The notes beneath the pieces were generated by a model that was not told where the DNA came from, did not search any database, and saw only the letters and a list, made by a program, of their open reading frames with translations. This document shows, one piece after another, positions 9,578 to 19,260 of a stretch of 64,000 bases of DNA. The stretch spans positions 372,001-436,000 of the forward strand of contig NZ_JOFX01000001.1 in assembly GCF_000719345.1 (NCBI RefSeq), read 5' to 3'. Source of the DNA: Streptomyces sp. NRRL F-2664 (lineage in GTDB: Bacteria > Actinomycetota > Actinomycetes > Streptomycetales > Streptomycetaceae). A program made the position numbers and the translations under genes. Positions within the stretch are counted from its first letter, which is position 1. The number at the start of each line of letters is the position of its first letter.

Positions 9578-9925
9578 CCTACCTCACCGCGCGTACGGGC
9601 GCTGCGGTGCGCGAACGACCCCCGGTGGGCACGCCGCCCCGACCGGCGGGTAGTTGACGCGTCCAGCACGTACGGGATGACCTGACTCATTTGCATGGGT
9701 GAAGGTTCAAGGGGCTTGAGTGCTTGTGAATAGTTGCTCGCCGTTGAACAGTTGGCCTACGCTGCGCACACCCTGTGAAGGCCGTATAAGTGTGCGGTTG
9801 CAGGCGGTGGGGGAGGGTCGAGCGTGCGGGGAGCGGTGGTGGCCGGATTCAGGGGCGGGTCCGGCGGCACGCCGCAGCAACTCCCGGTGCGCCGTGAGAA
9901 GTGTGTCTACCGAGGAGTTTTCTGA
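9578..9925. other. Intergenic region upstream of the polymer locus
   Basis: No gene is seen here. It is less G/C-rich than its surroundings around 9690-9800. A weak promoter-like pair, TTGCTC (9734-9739) and TACGCT (9758-9763) with 18-bp spacing, lies about 165 bp before the glycosyltransferase start. An imperfect dyad TTCAAG-GGG-CTTGAG lies around 9706-9720. Confidence 0.35.
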
Positions 9926-12900
9926 GTGGCAGGTATGCCCCGCCTGAGCGTCGTCGTGCCCTTCCAGGACGTCGAGATCTACCTCCAGGAGTGCCTGGAG
10001 TCGATAGCCAGGCAGACGTTCCGCGACCTGGAAGTGATCATGGTGGACGACGGCTCCACCGACTCCTCGACGGCAATCGCCTCGGACTTCGCCCGCAAGG
10101 ACCCGCGCTTCCGGCTGCTGCGACAGGATGCGATGGGCCCAGGCCACGCACGCAACGTGGGCATCCGCGCCGCACACCCCCAGGCCGAGTTCCTCGCCTT
10201 CGTCGACGGCGACGACGTCATACCCGAATACGCCTACGAGTTGCTCGTGCAGACCCTCGAGGCCTCCGGCTCCGACTTCGTATCCGGCAACGTGCAGATG
10301 ATGAACTCCACCAAGAGGTGGCAGTCCCCGCTGCACAAGGCGCCCATGCGGGCCGCCAAGCGCGGTACGCACATCACCAAGGTGCCCGACCTCATCTACG
10401 ACCGCACGGTCTGGAACAAGCTGTTCCGGCGCTCCTTCTGGGACTACCACTACATCGCCTTCCCCGAAGGCGTCATGTACGAGGACTCCTGGGTCAACAT
10501 GTTCGCCCACTTCCGGGCCGCCAAGGTCGACATCCTCACGGACATCGTCTACTTCTGGCGCCGGCGCGAGGGCGGCGCCGCGCCCTCCATCACCCAGCGG
10601 CACACCGAGTTCAGCAATCTGCAGGACCGTGTCGCCGCCGTGCAGTCGGTGAGCCGCTTCCTCGCCGGGCACCGGGCCCGGTCCTACTCCGACCACAAGC
10701 GCAAGTACGACCTCGCCTGCCTGAAGTCGGACCTGATGCTGCACCTGAAGGTGCTCCCGGACGCCGGCGAGGACTACCGGGAGGCGTTCATGCGGTGGGC
10801 GAACGAGTTCCTGGACGAAGCCGACGCCGACATCATCCATGAATTGCCCGCCGACGCACGCGTGAAGTGGCTCCTGGTCCGTGAGGGCAGGCTCAAGGAG
10901 CTCCTCGAAGTCGTCGAGTTCGAGCGCAAGGGCGGACCGATGCCGGTCCAGCGCCGCTTCCACCGCTATCTCAAGTACCCCTATCTGGACGACCGGTCCA
11001 TCGGTCTCGACAAGAGCGCCTTCCGGCTGGACAAGGAACTGTCGCTGCACGGCTCCCTGTCCCGCGCCGCGTGGGACGACTCCGACCACCTCACCCTGGA
11101 AGGGTCGGCGTACGTCCGGTTCATCAACGTGCACAAGCGGCACATGTCGATGAAGGCGATCGCGCTCCGCAACAAGAAGCAGGGCCGGGTGGTCGTCGCC
11201 AAGGCGAAGACGACCTACTACCCCCAGGCCACCGAGTACTCGAACCAGAACCGCTACTGCTACGACTGGTCCGGGTTCCAGGTCCGCTTCGACGTCTCCC
11301 GGCTCAAGCGCAAGGGGGAGTGGGTCGAAGGCACCTGGGACGTGGCGGCGGGCGTTCTGAGCCGCGGACTCTTCCGTTACAAGGGAATCGCCCGCGGCGG
11401 AGCGGGCAGCGCCGCCAACCCGCCCTACCGGTACGTGGAGAAGAACACCCGCGTCGTACCGCTCTTCCTGCAGGGCAAGCTCAAGCTCCGTGTGGAGAGA
11501 GTCCGTTGCCGCATCACCCGGCACCGGATCGTCGGCGACCACCTCGAACTGGGCGGTGTCTACCTCGGTCCCAAGCTCCCCGAGTGGGGCAAGTTCCGGG
11601 TGACCAGCATGACCGGCGCGGGCCGCCACGACTCCTGGGTCCACTTCAAGGCGGGCGGTGAGGGGTGGTACACCTTCGTCACCCGCATCCCGACCAAAGC
11701 GCTCGTCCCCGGACACCGTACGCATGCCTCGGACGGCATCCCGGAGAGCTGGAACACCGGCGCCAACGGCTGGAAGACCACCTTCCACGTCGAGGGCCGC
11801 AAGGCCGCCATCTACCCCGTCATGGCGGAGGACGCCACCGACGGCCACTACCGGATGCCGGGCGGGCTGCAGACCGACGGCGGGGACCGCGAGGTCGTCG
11901 TGCACCGCAACGGCTCCGGCTATGTGGTGCTGTTCGAACGGGACACGCTGCCGCTGGCCAAGTCGGCCACGTGGCGCCAGGACGGGTCCCTCGAAGTCGT
12001 CGTCGGGTACGCCGCCCAGGACACGCTCGATGCTTCCGAGTACGCCATGTCCCACATCGTCGTACGCTCCCGCGCCCACGGGGCGGAGCGTGCCATTCCG
12101 ATCACCTGGCACGGCGAGGACTTCAGCTTCGTCATCACCCCGGCGGCGATGCGCACACTGGCCGGCGACGTACCCCTGGCCTCGGGGCGCTGGGACTTCT
12201 TCCTGCGCCGCCAAGACCCCTCGGCCGTCAGGCCGGAGGACCGCTCGGGCGACCTCATGGTCAAGATGACGCAGGACCTGATCCCCACCCTGCCGAGTGA
12301 GGTGAGCAGCAACGAGCGACGCTACGAACTCCAGTCGGAGGCCTACGACCGACTCTCCCTCCTGGTGCACTCCGCGATGCCGGACGAGGCCCGCGGCCCC
12401 TACCGGCAGAAGCTGATGCGGACGAAGACGTACCCGGAAGCCCGGCGCAAGCCGGTGACCGCCGCCGTGCTCTTCGACGCCTTCAAGGGCACGCAGTACT
12501 CCGACAGCCCGCGCGCCCTCCACGAGGAGATGGTGCGCCGCGGCACCGCCCTGGAGCACCTGTGGGTGGTACGCGACGACCAGGTCGCCGTGCCGCCGAC
12601 CGCCCGCCCCGTGCGCATGTGGTCCCCGGACTGGTACGAGGCGATGGGCCGGGCCAAGTACATCGTCGCCAACAACCACCTGCCCGACTGGTTCGAGAAG
12701 CGCGAGGGCCAGGTCGTCGTCCAGACGTGGCACGGCACCCCGCTCAAGCGCATCGGCCACGACATCGAGGCCGTGCACTTCGCGGACAAGCGGTACCTGG
12801 AGCGCGTGGAGAAGGAGGTGCAGAACTGGGACATGCTGGTGTCCCCGAACAGCTTCAGCACCCCGATCCTCCAGCGCGCCTTCCAGTTCCCCGGCGAGAT

Positions 12901-13720
12901 GGTCGAGTGCGGCTACCCGCGCAACGACATCCTGCGCCGGCCGGACAGCGGGCGGCGGGCGGCGGAAGTGCGCCGCCGGATCGGACTGCCGCCGGGCAAG
13001 AAGGTCATCATGTACGCGCCGACCTGGCGCGACGACCAGTTCTACGCACCCGGCAAGTACAAGCTCGACTTCCGCATCGACCTCGACGACGCCCGGGCGC
13101 GGCTCGGCCGCGACCACGTCCTGCTCGTGCGGCGCCATCCCAATGTGGTGGACCCGGTGCCGGGCGCCGGAGACGGCTTCGTCTTCGACGTGTCCGACTA
13201 TCCGGACATGGCGGACCTGTCCCTCATCGCCGACGTGATGATCACGGATTACTCGTCCCTCATGTTCGACTTCGTCAACACCGGGCGGCCGATCCTCTTC
13301 TTCACCTACGACCTGGACCACTACCGGGACACCCTGCGCGGCTTCTACTTCGACTTCGAGCGCTCGGCGCCCGGTCCCCTGGTGTTCACCTCTCCCGAAC
13401 TGATCGGCGCCCTCCGCGACATCGACCGTATTCAGCACGGCTACGCCGCCCGCTACCGCTGGTTCCAGCAGGAGTTCTGCGACCTCGACGACGGCTACGC
13501 CTCGGCCAGGCTCGCCGACCGCATCCTCATCGCCGGTGGAGACCTCGACCCCGCACGGGCCCAGGCACCGGCCGCCGGCATGACCGGAGGCCGTGCGGCG
13601 GGTCGACCGGTACAGGCGGCCCAGGCGGCCCAGGCGGCCCAGGCAGGCCCCTGGAACGGAGGCACCCTCGGTCAGGTGCCGCGCCAGCCCGTGAGAAGAA
13701 TGGATTCCGAGCATGTCTAA
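9926..13720 (+). CDS. Bifunctional GT2 glycosyltransferase / CDP-glycerol glycerophosphotransferase
   Basis: A 1264-aa fusion. Residues about 6-220 are a family 2 glycosyltransferase (LSVVVPFQD, DDGS at 41-44, DGD at 94-96). Residues about 240-820 are a long region of beta-rich segments without a family I recognise. Residues about 830-1210 are a TagF/CDP-glycerol glycerophosphotransferase domain with QTWHGTPLKRIGHD near 933, RHPNVVD near 1071 and ITDYSSLMFDF near 1106. The last 50 residues are Ala/Gln/Gly-rich and unstructured. GTG 9926 follows GAGGAG. No transmembrane segment is seen, so a cytosolic face peripheral enzyme building a teichoic-acid-like or sugar-phosphate polymer is expected. 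It overlaps the next gene by 8 bp. Confidence 0.9.
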   Translation: MAGMPRLSVVVPFQDVEIYLQECLESIARQTFRDLEVIMVDDGSTDSSTAIASDFARKDPRFRLLRQDAMGPGHARNVGIRAAHPQAEFLAFVDGDDVIPEYAYELLVQTLEASGSDFVSGNVQMMNSTKRWQSPLHKAPMRAAKRGTHITKVPDLIYDRTVWNKLFRRSFWDYHYIAFPEGVMYEDSWVNMFAHFRAAKVDILTDIVYFWRRREGGAAPSITQRHTEFSNLQDRVAAVQSVSRFLAGHRARSYSDHKRKYDLACLKSDLMLHLKVLPDAGEDYREAFMRWANEFLDEADADIIHELPADARVKWLLVREGRLKELLEVVEFERKGGPMPVQRRFHRYLKYPYLDDRSIGLDKSAFRLDKELSLHGSLSRAAWDDSDHLTLEGSAYVRFINVHKRHMSMKAIALRNKKQGRVVVAKAKTTYYPQATEYSNQNRYCYDWSGFQVRFDVSRLKRKGEWVEGTWDVAAGVLSRGLFRYKGIARGGAGSAANPPYRYVEKNTRVVPLFLQGKLKLRVERVRCRITRHRIVGDHLELGGVYLGPKLPEWGKFRVTSMTGAGRHDSWVHFKAGGEGWYTFVTRIPTKALVPGHRTHASDGIPESWNTGANGWKTTFHVEGRKAAIYPVMAEDATDGHYRMPGGLQTDGGDREVVVHRNGSGYVVLFERDTLPLAKSATWRQDGSLEVVVGYAAQDTLDASEYAMSHIVVRSRAHGAERAIPITWHGEDFSFVITPAAMRTLAGDVPLASGRWDFFLRRQDPSAVRPEDRSGDLMVKMTQDLIPTLPSEVSSNERRYELQSEAYDRLSLLVHSAMPDEARGPYRQKLMRTKTYPEARRKPVTAAVLFDAFKGTQYSDSPRALHEEMVRRGTALEHLWVVRDDQVAVPPTARPVRMWSPDWYEAMGRAKYIVANNHLPDWFEKREGQVVVQTWHGTPLKRIGHDIEAVHFADKRYLERVEKEVQNWDMLVSPNSFSTPILQRAFQFPGEMVECGYPRNDILRRPDSGRRAAEVRRRIGLPPGKKVIMYAPTWRDDQFYAPGKYKLDFRIDLDDARARLGRDHVLLVRRHPNVVDPVPGAGDGFVFDVSDYPDMADLSLIADVMITDYSSLMFDFVNTGRPILFFTYDLDHYRDTLRGFYFDFERSAPGPLVFTSPELIGALRDIDRIQHGYAARYRWFQQEFCDLDDGYASARLADRILIAGGDLDPARAQAPAAGMTGGRAAGRPVQAAQAAQAAQAGPWNGGTLGQVPRQPVRRMDSEHV
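13613..13639 (+). repeat. Three tandem copies of a 9-bp unit
   Basis: CAGGCGGCC occurs three times in a row, followed by a degenerate fourth copy. It is in frame and encodes the QAAQAAQAAQAG tract at the tail of the TagF-type fusion. Copy-number change would keep the reading frame. Confidence 0.8.
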
Positions 13721-15227
13721 GGCAGCCCAGAACACACGCCGCATCTTCACCGGCGTGGACTCGTCCGGGGCGGTGCCCATCGAGTACCGGTTCTCCCACG
13801 CACGCAACGGCAACCGGCACCTGGTCGTCGTCTTCGCGAACTTCACCGCCCCCGGCGAGTACGGGTGGTCGAACGGGGTGCTCGACAAGGTTCGGTCGAA
13901 CATCCTCTGGATCCGGGACCTGTTCGACGGCGCGAACACCTACTACCTCTGCAAGGGCATGGACTTCTCCCTGGAGCAGTCCGTCGCAGGACTGATCTCC
14001 CGCGTCATGGGCGCCCTGTCCCTCTCGCCCGACGAAGTGACCATGTTCGGCAGTTCCAAAGGCGGCAGCGCTGCCCTGTTCTTCGGGCTGAAGTACGGCT
14101 TCAGGAACATCGTCGCCAGCGTCCCCCAGTTCCTGATCGGAACATATGTCAAGGAAGGCATACCCGGCGCCGCCAAGGTGATGATGGGCGAGGTCACGGA
14201 GCACAACGTCCGGACGCTCGACTCGGTCCTGCCCGATCTCGTCCGCAGCGGGGCGAACCCCGCCGCCAACATCTACGTGATCACGTCCCCTCAGGACGAG
14301 CAGTACAAGCGGCAGGTGGAACCCTTCATCGGGCTGTTCCAGGGGCGCGAGAACTTCAACTTCGTCTACAACGACTCGCCCCTCATCACCGACCACGGCA
14401 AGGTGACCCTGCGTAACCTGCCCACCATCATGGGCGTGCTGAACCTGCTCGTCGACGGGATAACGCCGCGCATCGGCATGGTCCGCAACGGCTACGAGCA
14501 GCCGGACCGCGACGCCTCCGCCATCGACATGTTCCTCACGCAGACCTCTCAGGTGAGGGACGACGACTCCTTCCCCAAACCGGTGGTACTCACGCCGGCG
14601 CCCGAGGAACGCGTACCCGCGAACGCGGTCCGGTTCACCGGCACCGCCTTGGGCGCGGTGCGCGTCAGTTTCTGGCAGGACGGCAAGTACCAGGGCGCGG
14701 CGCCCGTCGGGGCTGACGGCACGTGGGTCTGGGAACGCACCAGCCCGTGGGCCAAGGGCAGGCACGTCATCAGGCTGTTCGCAGCGGACGCGAACAACTA
14801 CCAGACCGAGCGGACCGAAGTGGTCTTCACCGCCGTGGAGCACGCCGCCGATCCCCTGCCCGAGTACGTACCGGCACCGCCGCCGCCGCCCCGGCCGGCT
14901 CAGCGCCTCGCTCTGACGGTGACCGCACCTGCCGCCCACCAGCAGGTGGCCGGGCCCGTGGTCGGTTTCGCCGGTTACGCCCCCGGCGCCGTGCGTGTGG
15001 ACTTCCAGGAGGGCGGAGTGGGCCTGGGAACGTGCGACGTGCGCGCCGACGGAAGCTGGGTGTGGGAGCCGGGCTGGGCCTGGAACGAAGGCGACCACTT
15101 CGTCGAAGCGATCGCCGTGGACGCGGTCGGCAATGCGTCCCCCTGGACGGCCGTCCCCTTCAGCATGACGCGGAGCGCCTACGGAGTGCCCGCCCAGGGC
15201 GCCGGCTACTTCAACGCGAGGTACTGA
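13713..15227 (+). CDS. Asp2-like alpha/beta-hydrolase with two C-terminal Ig-like domains
   Basis: A 504-aa protein. The N-terminal half is an alpha/beta-hydrolase fold with nucleophile elbow GSSKG (Ser115), candidate acid Asp195 (TSPQDEQ) and His228 (ITDHGK). This arrangement resembles accessory-Sec Asp2 and XcbB/CpsF-type polysaccharide proteins, some of which O-acetylate glycans. The C-terminal half holds two Ig/beta-sandwich repeats (about 285-378 and 400-490), each with a TWVWE or SWVWE motif, separated by a Pro-rich linker. No signal peptide is visible. ATG 13713 lies inside the end of the preceding gene, indicating translational coupling and a joint role in polymer synthesis or modification. 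Confidence 0.7.
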   Translation: MSKAAQNTRRIFTGVDSSGAVPIEYRFSHARNGNRHLVVVFANFTAPGEYGWSNGVLDKVRSNILWIRDLFDGANTYYLCKGMDFSLEQSVAGLISRVMGALSLSPDEVTMFGSSKGGSAALFFGLKYGFRNIVASVPQFLIGTYVKEGIPGAAKVMMGEVTEHNVRTLDSVLPDLVRSGANPAANIYVITSPQDEQYKRQVEPFIGLFQGRENFNFVYNDSPLITDHGKVTLRNLPTIMGVLNLLVDGITPRIGMVRNGYEQPDRDASAIDMFLTQTSQVRDDDSFPKPVVLTPAPEERVPANAVRFTGTALGAVRVSFWQDGKYQGAAPVGADGTWVWERTSPWAKGRHVIRLFAADANNYQTERTEVVFTAVEHAADPLPEYVPAPPPPPRPAQRLALTVTAPAAHQQVAGPVVGFAGYAPGAVRVDFQEGGVGLGTCDVRADGSWVWEPGWAWNEGDHFVEAIAVDAVGNASPWTAVPFSMTRSAYGVPAQGAGYFNARY

Positions 15228-16167
15228 CGCCGGGGGTGGCGGAGGACTCGGAAGGACGTGTCACCCGCATCACCAGGGGCCGGTGGTCCGAGGCCTTCGT
15301 GCCCACCGCCTCGCACGCGGTGCGGGGCAGCGAGGTGAACAGGTAGTCGATCTTCGTGCCGTCGGCGTGGGTGGGGCGTCCCGTCCGTGAGCTGCCCTTC
15401 TGGTCGCACTCGCGGTACGTGGTGTACGCCTCGGACGGCCAGATCCAGGCGGAGGGGTTGCGGTCGCCCACCGGCGGCGGGGAGTTGAGGTCACCGCCGA
15501 CGACGGTGCGGTTGTCCGTCCCGGCCGCGGCGAAGAGCGAGCTGAGCTGGTCGTCGCGGAAGTCCCACTCCGGGTGCTCGCTGTCGCTCTCCCGCAGCGA
15601 GACGTGCGCGTTGCACACCCGCAACCCCTGCGCCGGAACGCGCGCGCACAGGATCCCCCGGTGCAGGCCCACCGTGGGCTGATCCGTCGGGATCACCTCC
15701 ACGTCCTCGAGCCGGGACGCGGCCATCAGCGCGAACCCGGCCTGCCCACGACCCTGCCCGGTGCACGCCACAGCGTTACGGGTGCCCGCCGCGTCCACGT
15801 CCGCGTACGGCTCGAAGACGGTGTTCCACTCCGGCCCCAGGCGCGCGGCCGAGGACGAGAGGTCGTCCGAGCACACCTCCTGCAGGAGCAGCACGCGCAC
15901 GTCCGAGTCGCCGATCAGGTCGCGCAGCTGGTGGAACTTGTCCTGCGGGCTGCCGGTCCGCTCACAGCTCCACTGCCGTACGCCGCACATGTTCCAGGTC
16001 GCCACGGAGACCTCGTCCGGCTTCGCCGGGCCGAGGCCCGCGCCCGCGACCGAGGCGGGCGCCCCGGTCGAGGTACAGGCCACCGACGTCAACAGGCCGA
16101 GGACCGTCGCCGTGCGGCCGAACCGGCGGCGGACCGACCGCCACCCGGCCTCCTTGTGCTTCTGCAT
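15211..16167 (-). CDS. Lipoprotein of the endonuclease/exonuclease/phosphatase fold
   Basis: A 318-aa protein with lipobox LTSVAC (Cys31) after a hydrophobic h-region, so it is exported and lipid-anchored. The EEP catalytic set is complete: N59 (TWNM), E97 (LLLQEVC), H188 (NAHVSL), D226/N228 (GGDLNS) and D294-H295 (SDHRPL). Possible activities are extracellular DNase or phosphodiesterase; the substrate cannot be read from sequence. Its 3' end overlaps the 3' end of the convergent hydrolase gene by 17 bp. Confidence 0.88.
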   Translation of the reverse strand: MQKHKEAGWRSVRRRFGRTATVLGLLTSVACTSTGAPASVAGAGLGPAKPDEVSVATWNMCGVRQWSCERTGSPQDKFHQLRDLIGDSDVRVLLLQEVCSDDLSSSAARLGPEWNTVFEPYADVDAAGTRNAVACTGQGRGQAGFALMAASRLEDVEVIPTDQPTVGLHRGILCARVPAQGLRVCNAHVSLRESDSEHPEWDFRDDQLSSLFAAAGTDNRTVVGGDLNSPPPVGDRNPSAWIWPSEAYTTYRECDQKGSSRTGRPTHADGTKIDYLFTSLPRTACEAVGTKASDHRPLVMRVTRPSESSATPGVSTSR

Positions 16168-16301
16168 TCCGACATCATTGGGTATCCCCCGGTCAGCCGC
16201 CGAATCGCCCCCCGGTCAGGACCTTCCGCATCACCGCCCGAGCACGGGCGGGCAGCCTGTGGACGGGAACGCCGTGGGGTGCGGGGACCTCGTAGGGTGG
16301 C

Positions 16302-17270
16302 GTGGTGACGAGCGAGGGCGTGGGCAAGAGCGAAGACAAGGACCGGGTGCTGTACGGGTGCATGGGCCTCGGCGGGAGTTGGGAGCCGGGGCCGTACGGA
16401 CCCGCCGACATCGATGCCGCCGAGGCTGCCGTCGAGGCCGCCCTGGACAGCGGGATCACCGTCTTCGACCACGCCGACATCTACCGGCACGGCAAGTCCG
16501 AGGCGGTGTTCGGCGAGGTCCTCGCGCGCACCCCCGGGCTGCGCGCACGCATCACCCTGCAGACCAAGTGCGGGATCCGGCTCGGCGACGCGAGCCGCCC
16601 GGGCCTGTACGACCTGCGGGCGGAGACCGTCACGCGGCGGGTGGAGGAGAGCCTCACCCGGTTGCGGACCGACGTGGTCGACGTCCTGCTGCTGCACCGT
16701 CCCGACCCGCTGGCGGACGTGGACGCCCTCGCCGAGGCCCTGGACTCCCTGCACCGGCAGGGTCTCGTACGGCATTTCGGGGTGTCCAACACGGGTGCCG
16801 CGCAGATCGCCCACCTCCAGGCCCGGCTCGCCCGGCCGCTGGTGGCGAACCAGCTGGAGATGAGCCTGTACCAGCGCGACTGGGTGGAGGCCGGGGTGCT
16901 GGTCAACACGCCCGCGGCCGCCGCCAACGGGTTCCCCTACGGCACCCTGGAACACTGCCGCGACCACGGCATCCGCCTCCAGGCGTGGGGCGCGCTGGCC
17001 CAGGGCCGGTTCACCGGCCGCCAGCAAACGCCGGCCGAGCGGGCCACCGCCGACCTGCTGGCCGAGCTGGCCCGGCGCAAGGGGACGACCCCCGAGACGG
17101 TGCTGTTGTGGTGGCTGATCCGGCATCCGTCGCGGATCGCCCCGGTCATCGGCACCGCCCGCCCCGACCGGATCCGGGCCTGCCGGGACGCAGCCGTGCG
17201 CGAACCGGACCTCACCCACGAGGAGTGGTACGAGCTGTGGGTCACCGCCCGCGGTGTTCCCCTGCCCTGA
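16302..17270 (+). CDS. Aldo/keto reductase (YdhF-like)
   Basis: A 322-aa NADPH-dependent oxidoreductase with a TIM-barrel fold. The catalytic tetrad reads D56, Y61 (DHADIY), K89 (LQTKCG) and H132 (LLLHRPDP). The C-terminal NADPH-binding stretch contains GTARPDRI. Tandem GTG codons at 16302 and 16305 are both possible starts. It is divergent from the EEP lipoprotein and has no obvious partners; the substrate is unknown. Confidence 0.92.
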   Translation: MVTSEGVGKSEDKDRVLYGCMGLGGSWEPGPYGPADIDAAEAAVEAALDSGITVFDHADIYRHGKSEAVFGEVLARTPGLRARITLQTKCGIRLGDASRPGLYDLRAETVTRRVEESLTRLRTDVVDVLLLHRPDPLADVDALAEALDSLHRQGLVRHFGVSNTGAAQIAHLQARLARPLVANQLEMSLYQRDWVEAGVLVNTPAAAANGFPYGTLEHCRDHGIRLQAWGALAQGRFTGRQQTPAERATADLLAELARRKGTTPETVLLWWLIRHPSRIAPVIGTARPDRIRACRDAAVREPDLTHEEWYELWVTARGVPLP

Positions 17271-17728
17271 ACGGGCTCGCGGCGACCGGCACCCCCCGCC
17301 CCGGACCGGGGGCCCCACCCCGGCCCGACGGGTCTGCCGGGCGGCGACCGGGCCGTCACCGCGCCCCTCCACCACCGGCCGGGACGTGCACTGCCCGAAT
17401 TGAGCGCACGGCCGGCCCGCGGGCTGCGCACCGGGATCCGCAGCCGCGGCCGCCGTCATCGCGGCGATGCCGCGCCACCCGGACGACGTCGTCGCGTCCT
17501 CCGGGGTGACGGACGCCACCGGCGCAGCGCCCGGAACGACGCCGCACTCCGCGGCGTGACAAGGGTGCTGGCCGGTACGGCGGCCGCCAGGGCGGCTCCC
17601 CACCGCCGTTCCGCCGTGGGCCACCTCACCCAAAATCCATCCGTACTTGTGGGTACTGCGGCCGAATGGCGCCGGATTTGATAGTTCTGGACAGGTCCGG
17701 TGTGAGAAACCTGCGGGAAGGACTGGGC
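17271..17728. other. Long intergenic region
   Basis: I see no convincing gene in these 458 bases on either strand; open frames are Arg/Pro/Gly-rich shadows. A less G/C-rich patch at about 17630-17725 precedes the small Cys-containing gene and probably holds its promoter. Confidence 0.4.
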
Positions 17729-17902
17729 ATGTTCGATCTACTGCGCCCGGAGACCGTCGTGTGCCCCTTCTGCAAGGCCACCGCCGCCGACGGCGCCGCG
17801 CGCACCCTCCGGACGGGCTCCGGTTCCCTCTCGGTGACCTGGCACGCCCTGAACTGCCCGCACTACGCGGCCGACCGCATCCTCGCCGACAAGGAGGGCT
17901 GA
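17729..17902 (+). CDS. Small zinc-ribbon-like protein
   Basis: A 57-aa protein starting MFDLLRPETVVCPFCKATA. A CxxC pair (CPFC) and a later Cys/His cluster (HALNCPHY) suggest a small metal-binding knuckle. GGAAGGA lies 9 bp before ATG 17729, which decides this start over an upstream in-frame ATG. The family is not recognised. It is isolated between the aldo/keto reductase and a convergent MFS gene. Confidence 0.55.
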   Translation: MFDLLRPETVVCPFCKATAADGAARTLRTGSGSLSVTWHALNCPHYAADRILADKEG

Positions 17903-17955
17903 GCGGTCCTCGCCGAGGAGCACGGCCGAGGGCCCGCCCCCGGAGCCGCGGTGCG

Positions 17956-19260
17956 TCACACCGCCGTGCCGGCCTCCGTACCGCTCGGCTCGGCCTCCCG
18001 CGCGGCTCGGCGGCGCAGGGCGTCCTCGTCGGTGTCCGCGTCGTAGGAGACCAGCTTCGGCAGCAGCGCCGCCAGCACCGCCACCGAGGCCACGCAGGCC
18101 ACCCCACCGCTCCAGAAGGCCGGCCGGGTACCCGTCCAGCCGGCCATGGTGCCCGCCCGGACCTGACCGAGCTGCGGACCCACGCTGTACGAGAGCACCT
18201 CGATGCCCGCGAGCCGGCCGCGCAGCTCCTCGGGGATCGTCTGGTTCCAGATCGTGGCGCGGCCCAGCCCGCTCAGCATGTCGGCGGCGCCGGCCACCGC
18301 CAGGCAGAGCAGCACCAGCCAGATGCCGGGTGAGACACCGGCCGCCGCGACCGCCAGGCCCCAGACCGTGGCCCCGACGACCACCAGCAGTCCGTGCCGG
18401 CGCACCCGCGACACCCACCCGCTGGTCAACCCCAGGACCATCGAGCCCACCGCCCCGGCCGCGTACATCAGACCCAGCGCCCACACCGCGTCCAGTTCGT
18501 CCGCGAGGAAGGGGAAGATCGTGTTCGGGAAGGCGAAGAGCATCGCCGCGAGGTCCACGGCGTACGTCCCCAGCAGCACCGGCCGGCTCCACGCGTAGCG
18601 GGCGCCCTCGGCGATGCCGCGCAGCGACGGCCGCTCGGCGCCCTTGACGGGCGGCGCCGGACGGAGCCGCGAGCACAGCGCGACGGAGCCGAGGAAGCCG
18701 GCGACGGTGACGGCGTAGGCCGAGGCATGGCCGGCGTAGGCGACGACGAGTCCGGCCACCGCGGGCCCGACGACGGCACCGAACTGGTAGCGCAGTCCGT
18801 TGAGCGCGGCCGCGGCGGTCAGCTGGTCGTGCGGCACGATCCGCGCCATCAGCGAGTCCAGGGCGGGCCGTTGCAGCCCGGCAAGGGCCGACACCCCCGC
18901 GGCGACCACGTACAGCGGCCACAGCAGCGGATCGGGCAGCAGCGCGTTCACCAGGAGCACCACGGCCAGCACCCCGAGCCCCGCCTCGGTCAGCAGGATC
19001 ATCCGGCGCCGGTCGACCGCGTCCGCGAGCGCGCCGCCGTACAGCCCGAAGACCACCAGCGGAAGCAGCTCCACCGCGCCCATCGCGCCGACTGCCATGG
19101 GCGAGTCCGTCAGGTGCTTGATCTGCAGCGGCAGCGCGATCATCGCCATGAAGGAGCCGAAGTACGTCACCGTCCCCTGGTAGAAGAGGAGCCGGAAGTC
19201 GCGGCTGGAACGCCACGGGGCGAGATCGGGCAGTACGGCGGTCCATCGGGAGGTGCTCAC
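17956..19260 (-). CDS. MFS transporter
   Basis: A 434-aa major facilitator with about 12 hydrophobic segments. The loop 2-3 motif is recognisable as GGALADAVDRRRMI. The overall type matches the enterobactin/macrolide-exporter-like MFS_3 group common in Streptomyces, which export drugs or siderophores; the substrate is not deducible. GTG 19260 starts VSTSRWTAVLPDL; no strong ribosome site is seen. It is divergent from the AI-2E-type gene. Confidence 0.85.
   Translation of the reverse strand: MSTSRWTAVLPDLAPWRSSRDFRLLFYQGTVTYFGSFMAMIALPLQIKHLTDSPMAVGAMGAVELLPLVVFGLYGGALADAVDRRRMILLTEAGLGVLAVVLLVNALLPDPLLWPLYVVAAGVSALAGLQRPALDSLMARIVPHDQLTAAAALNGLRYQFGAVVGPAVAGLVVAYAGHASAYAVTVAGFLGSVALCSRLRPAPPVKGAERPSLRGIAEGARYAWSRPVLLGTYAVDLAAMLFAFPNTIFPFLADELDAVWALGLMYAAGAVGSMVLGLTSGWVSRVRRHGLLVVVGATVWGLAVAAAGVSPGIWLVLLCLAVAGAADMLSGLGRATIWNQTIPEELRGRLAGIEVLSYSVGPQLGQVRAGTMAGWTGTRPAFWSGGVACVASVAVLAALLPKLVSYDADTDEDALRRRAAREAEPSGTEAGTAV

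Noticed and set aside
9707..13939. 1410-codon open frame on the minus strand opposite the GT2-TagF fusion
   Set aside because: It mirrors the plus-strand codon bias and contains no domain; long antisense frames are routine in G/C-rich DNA.
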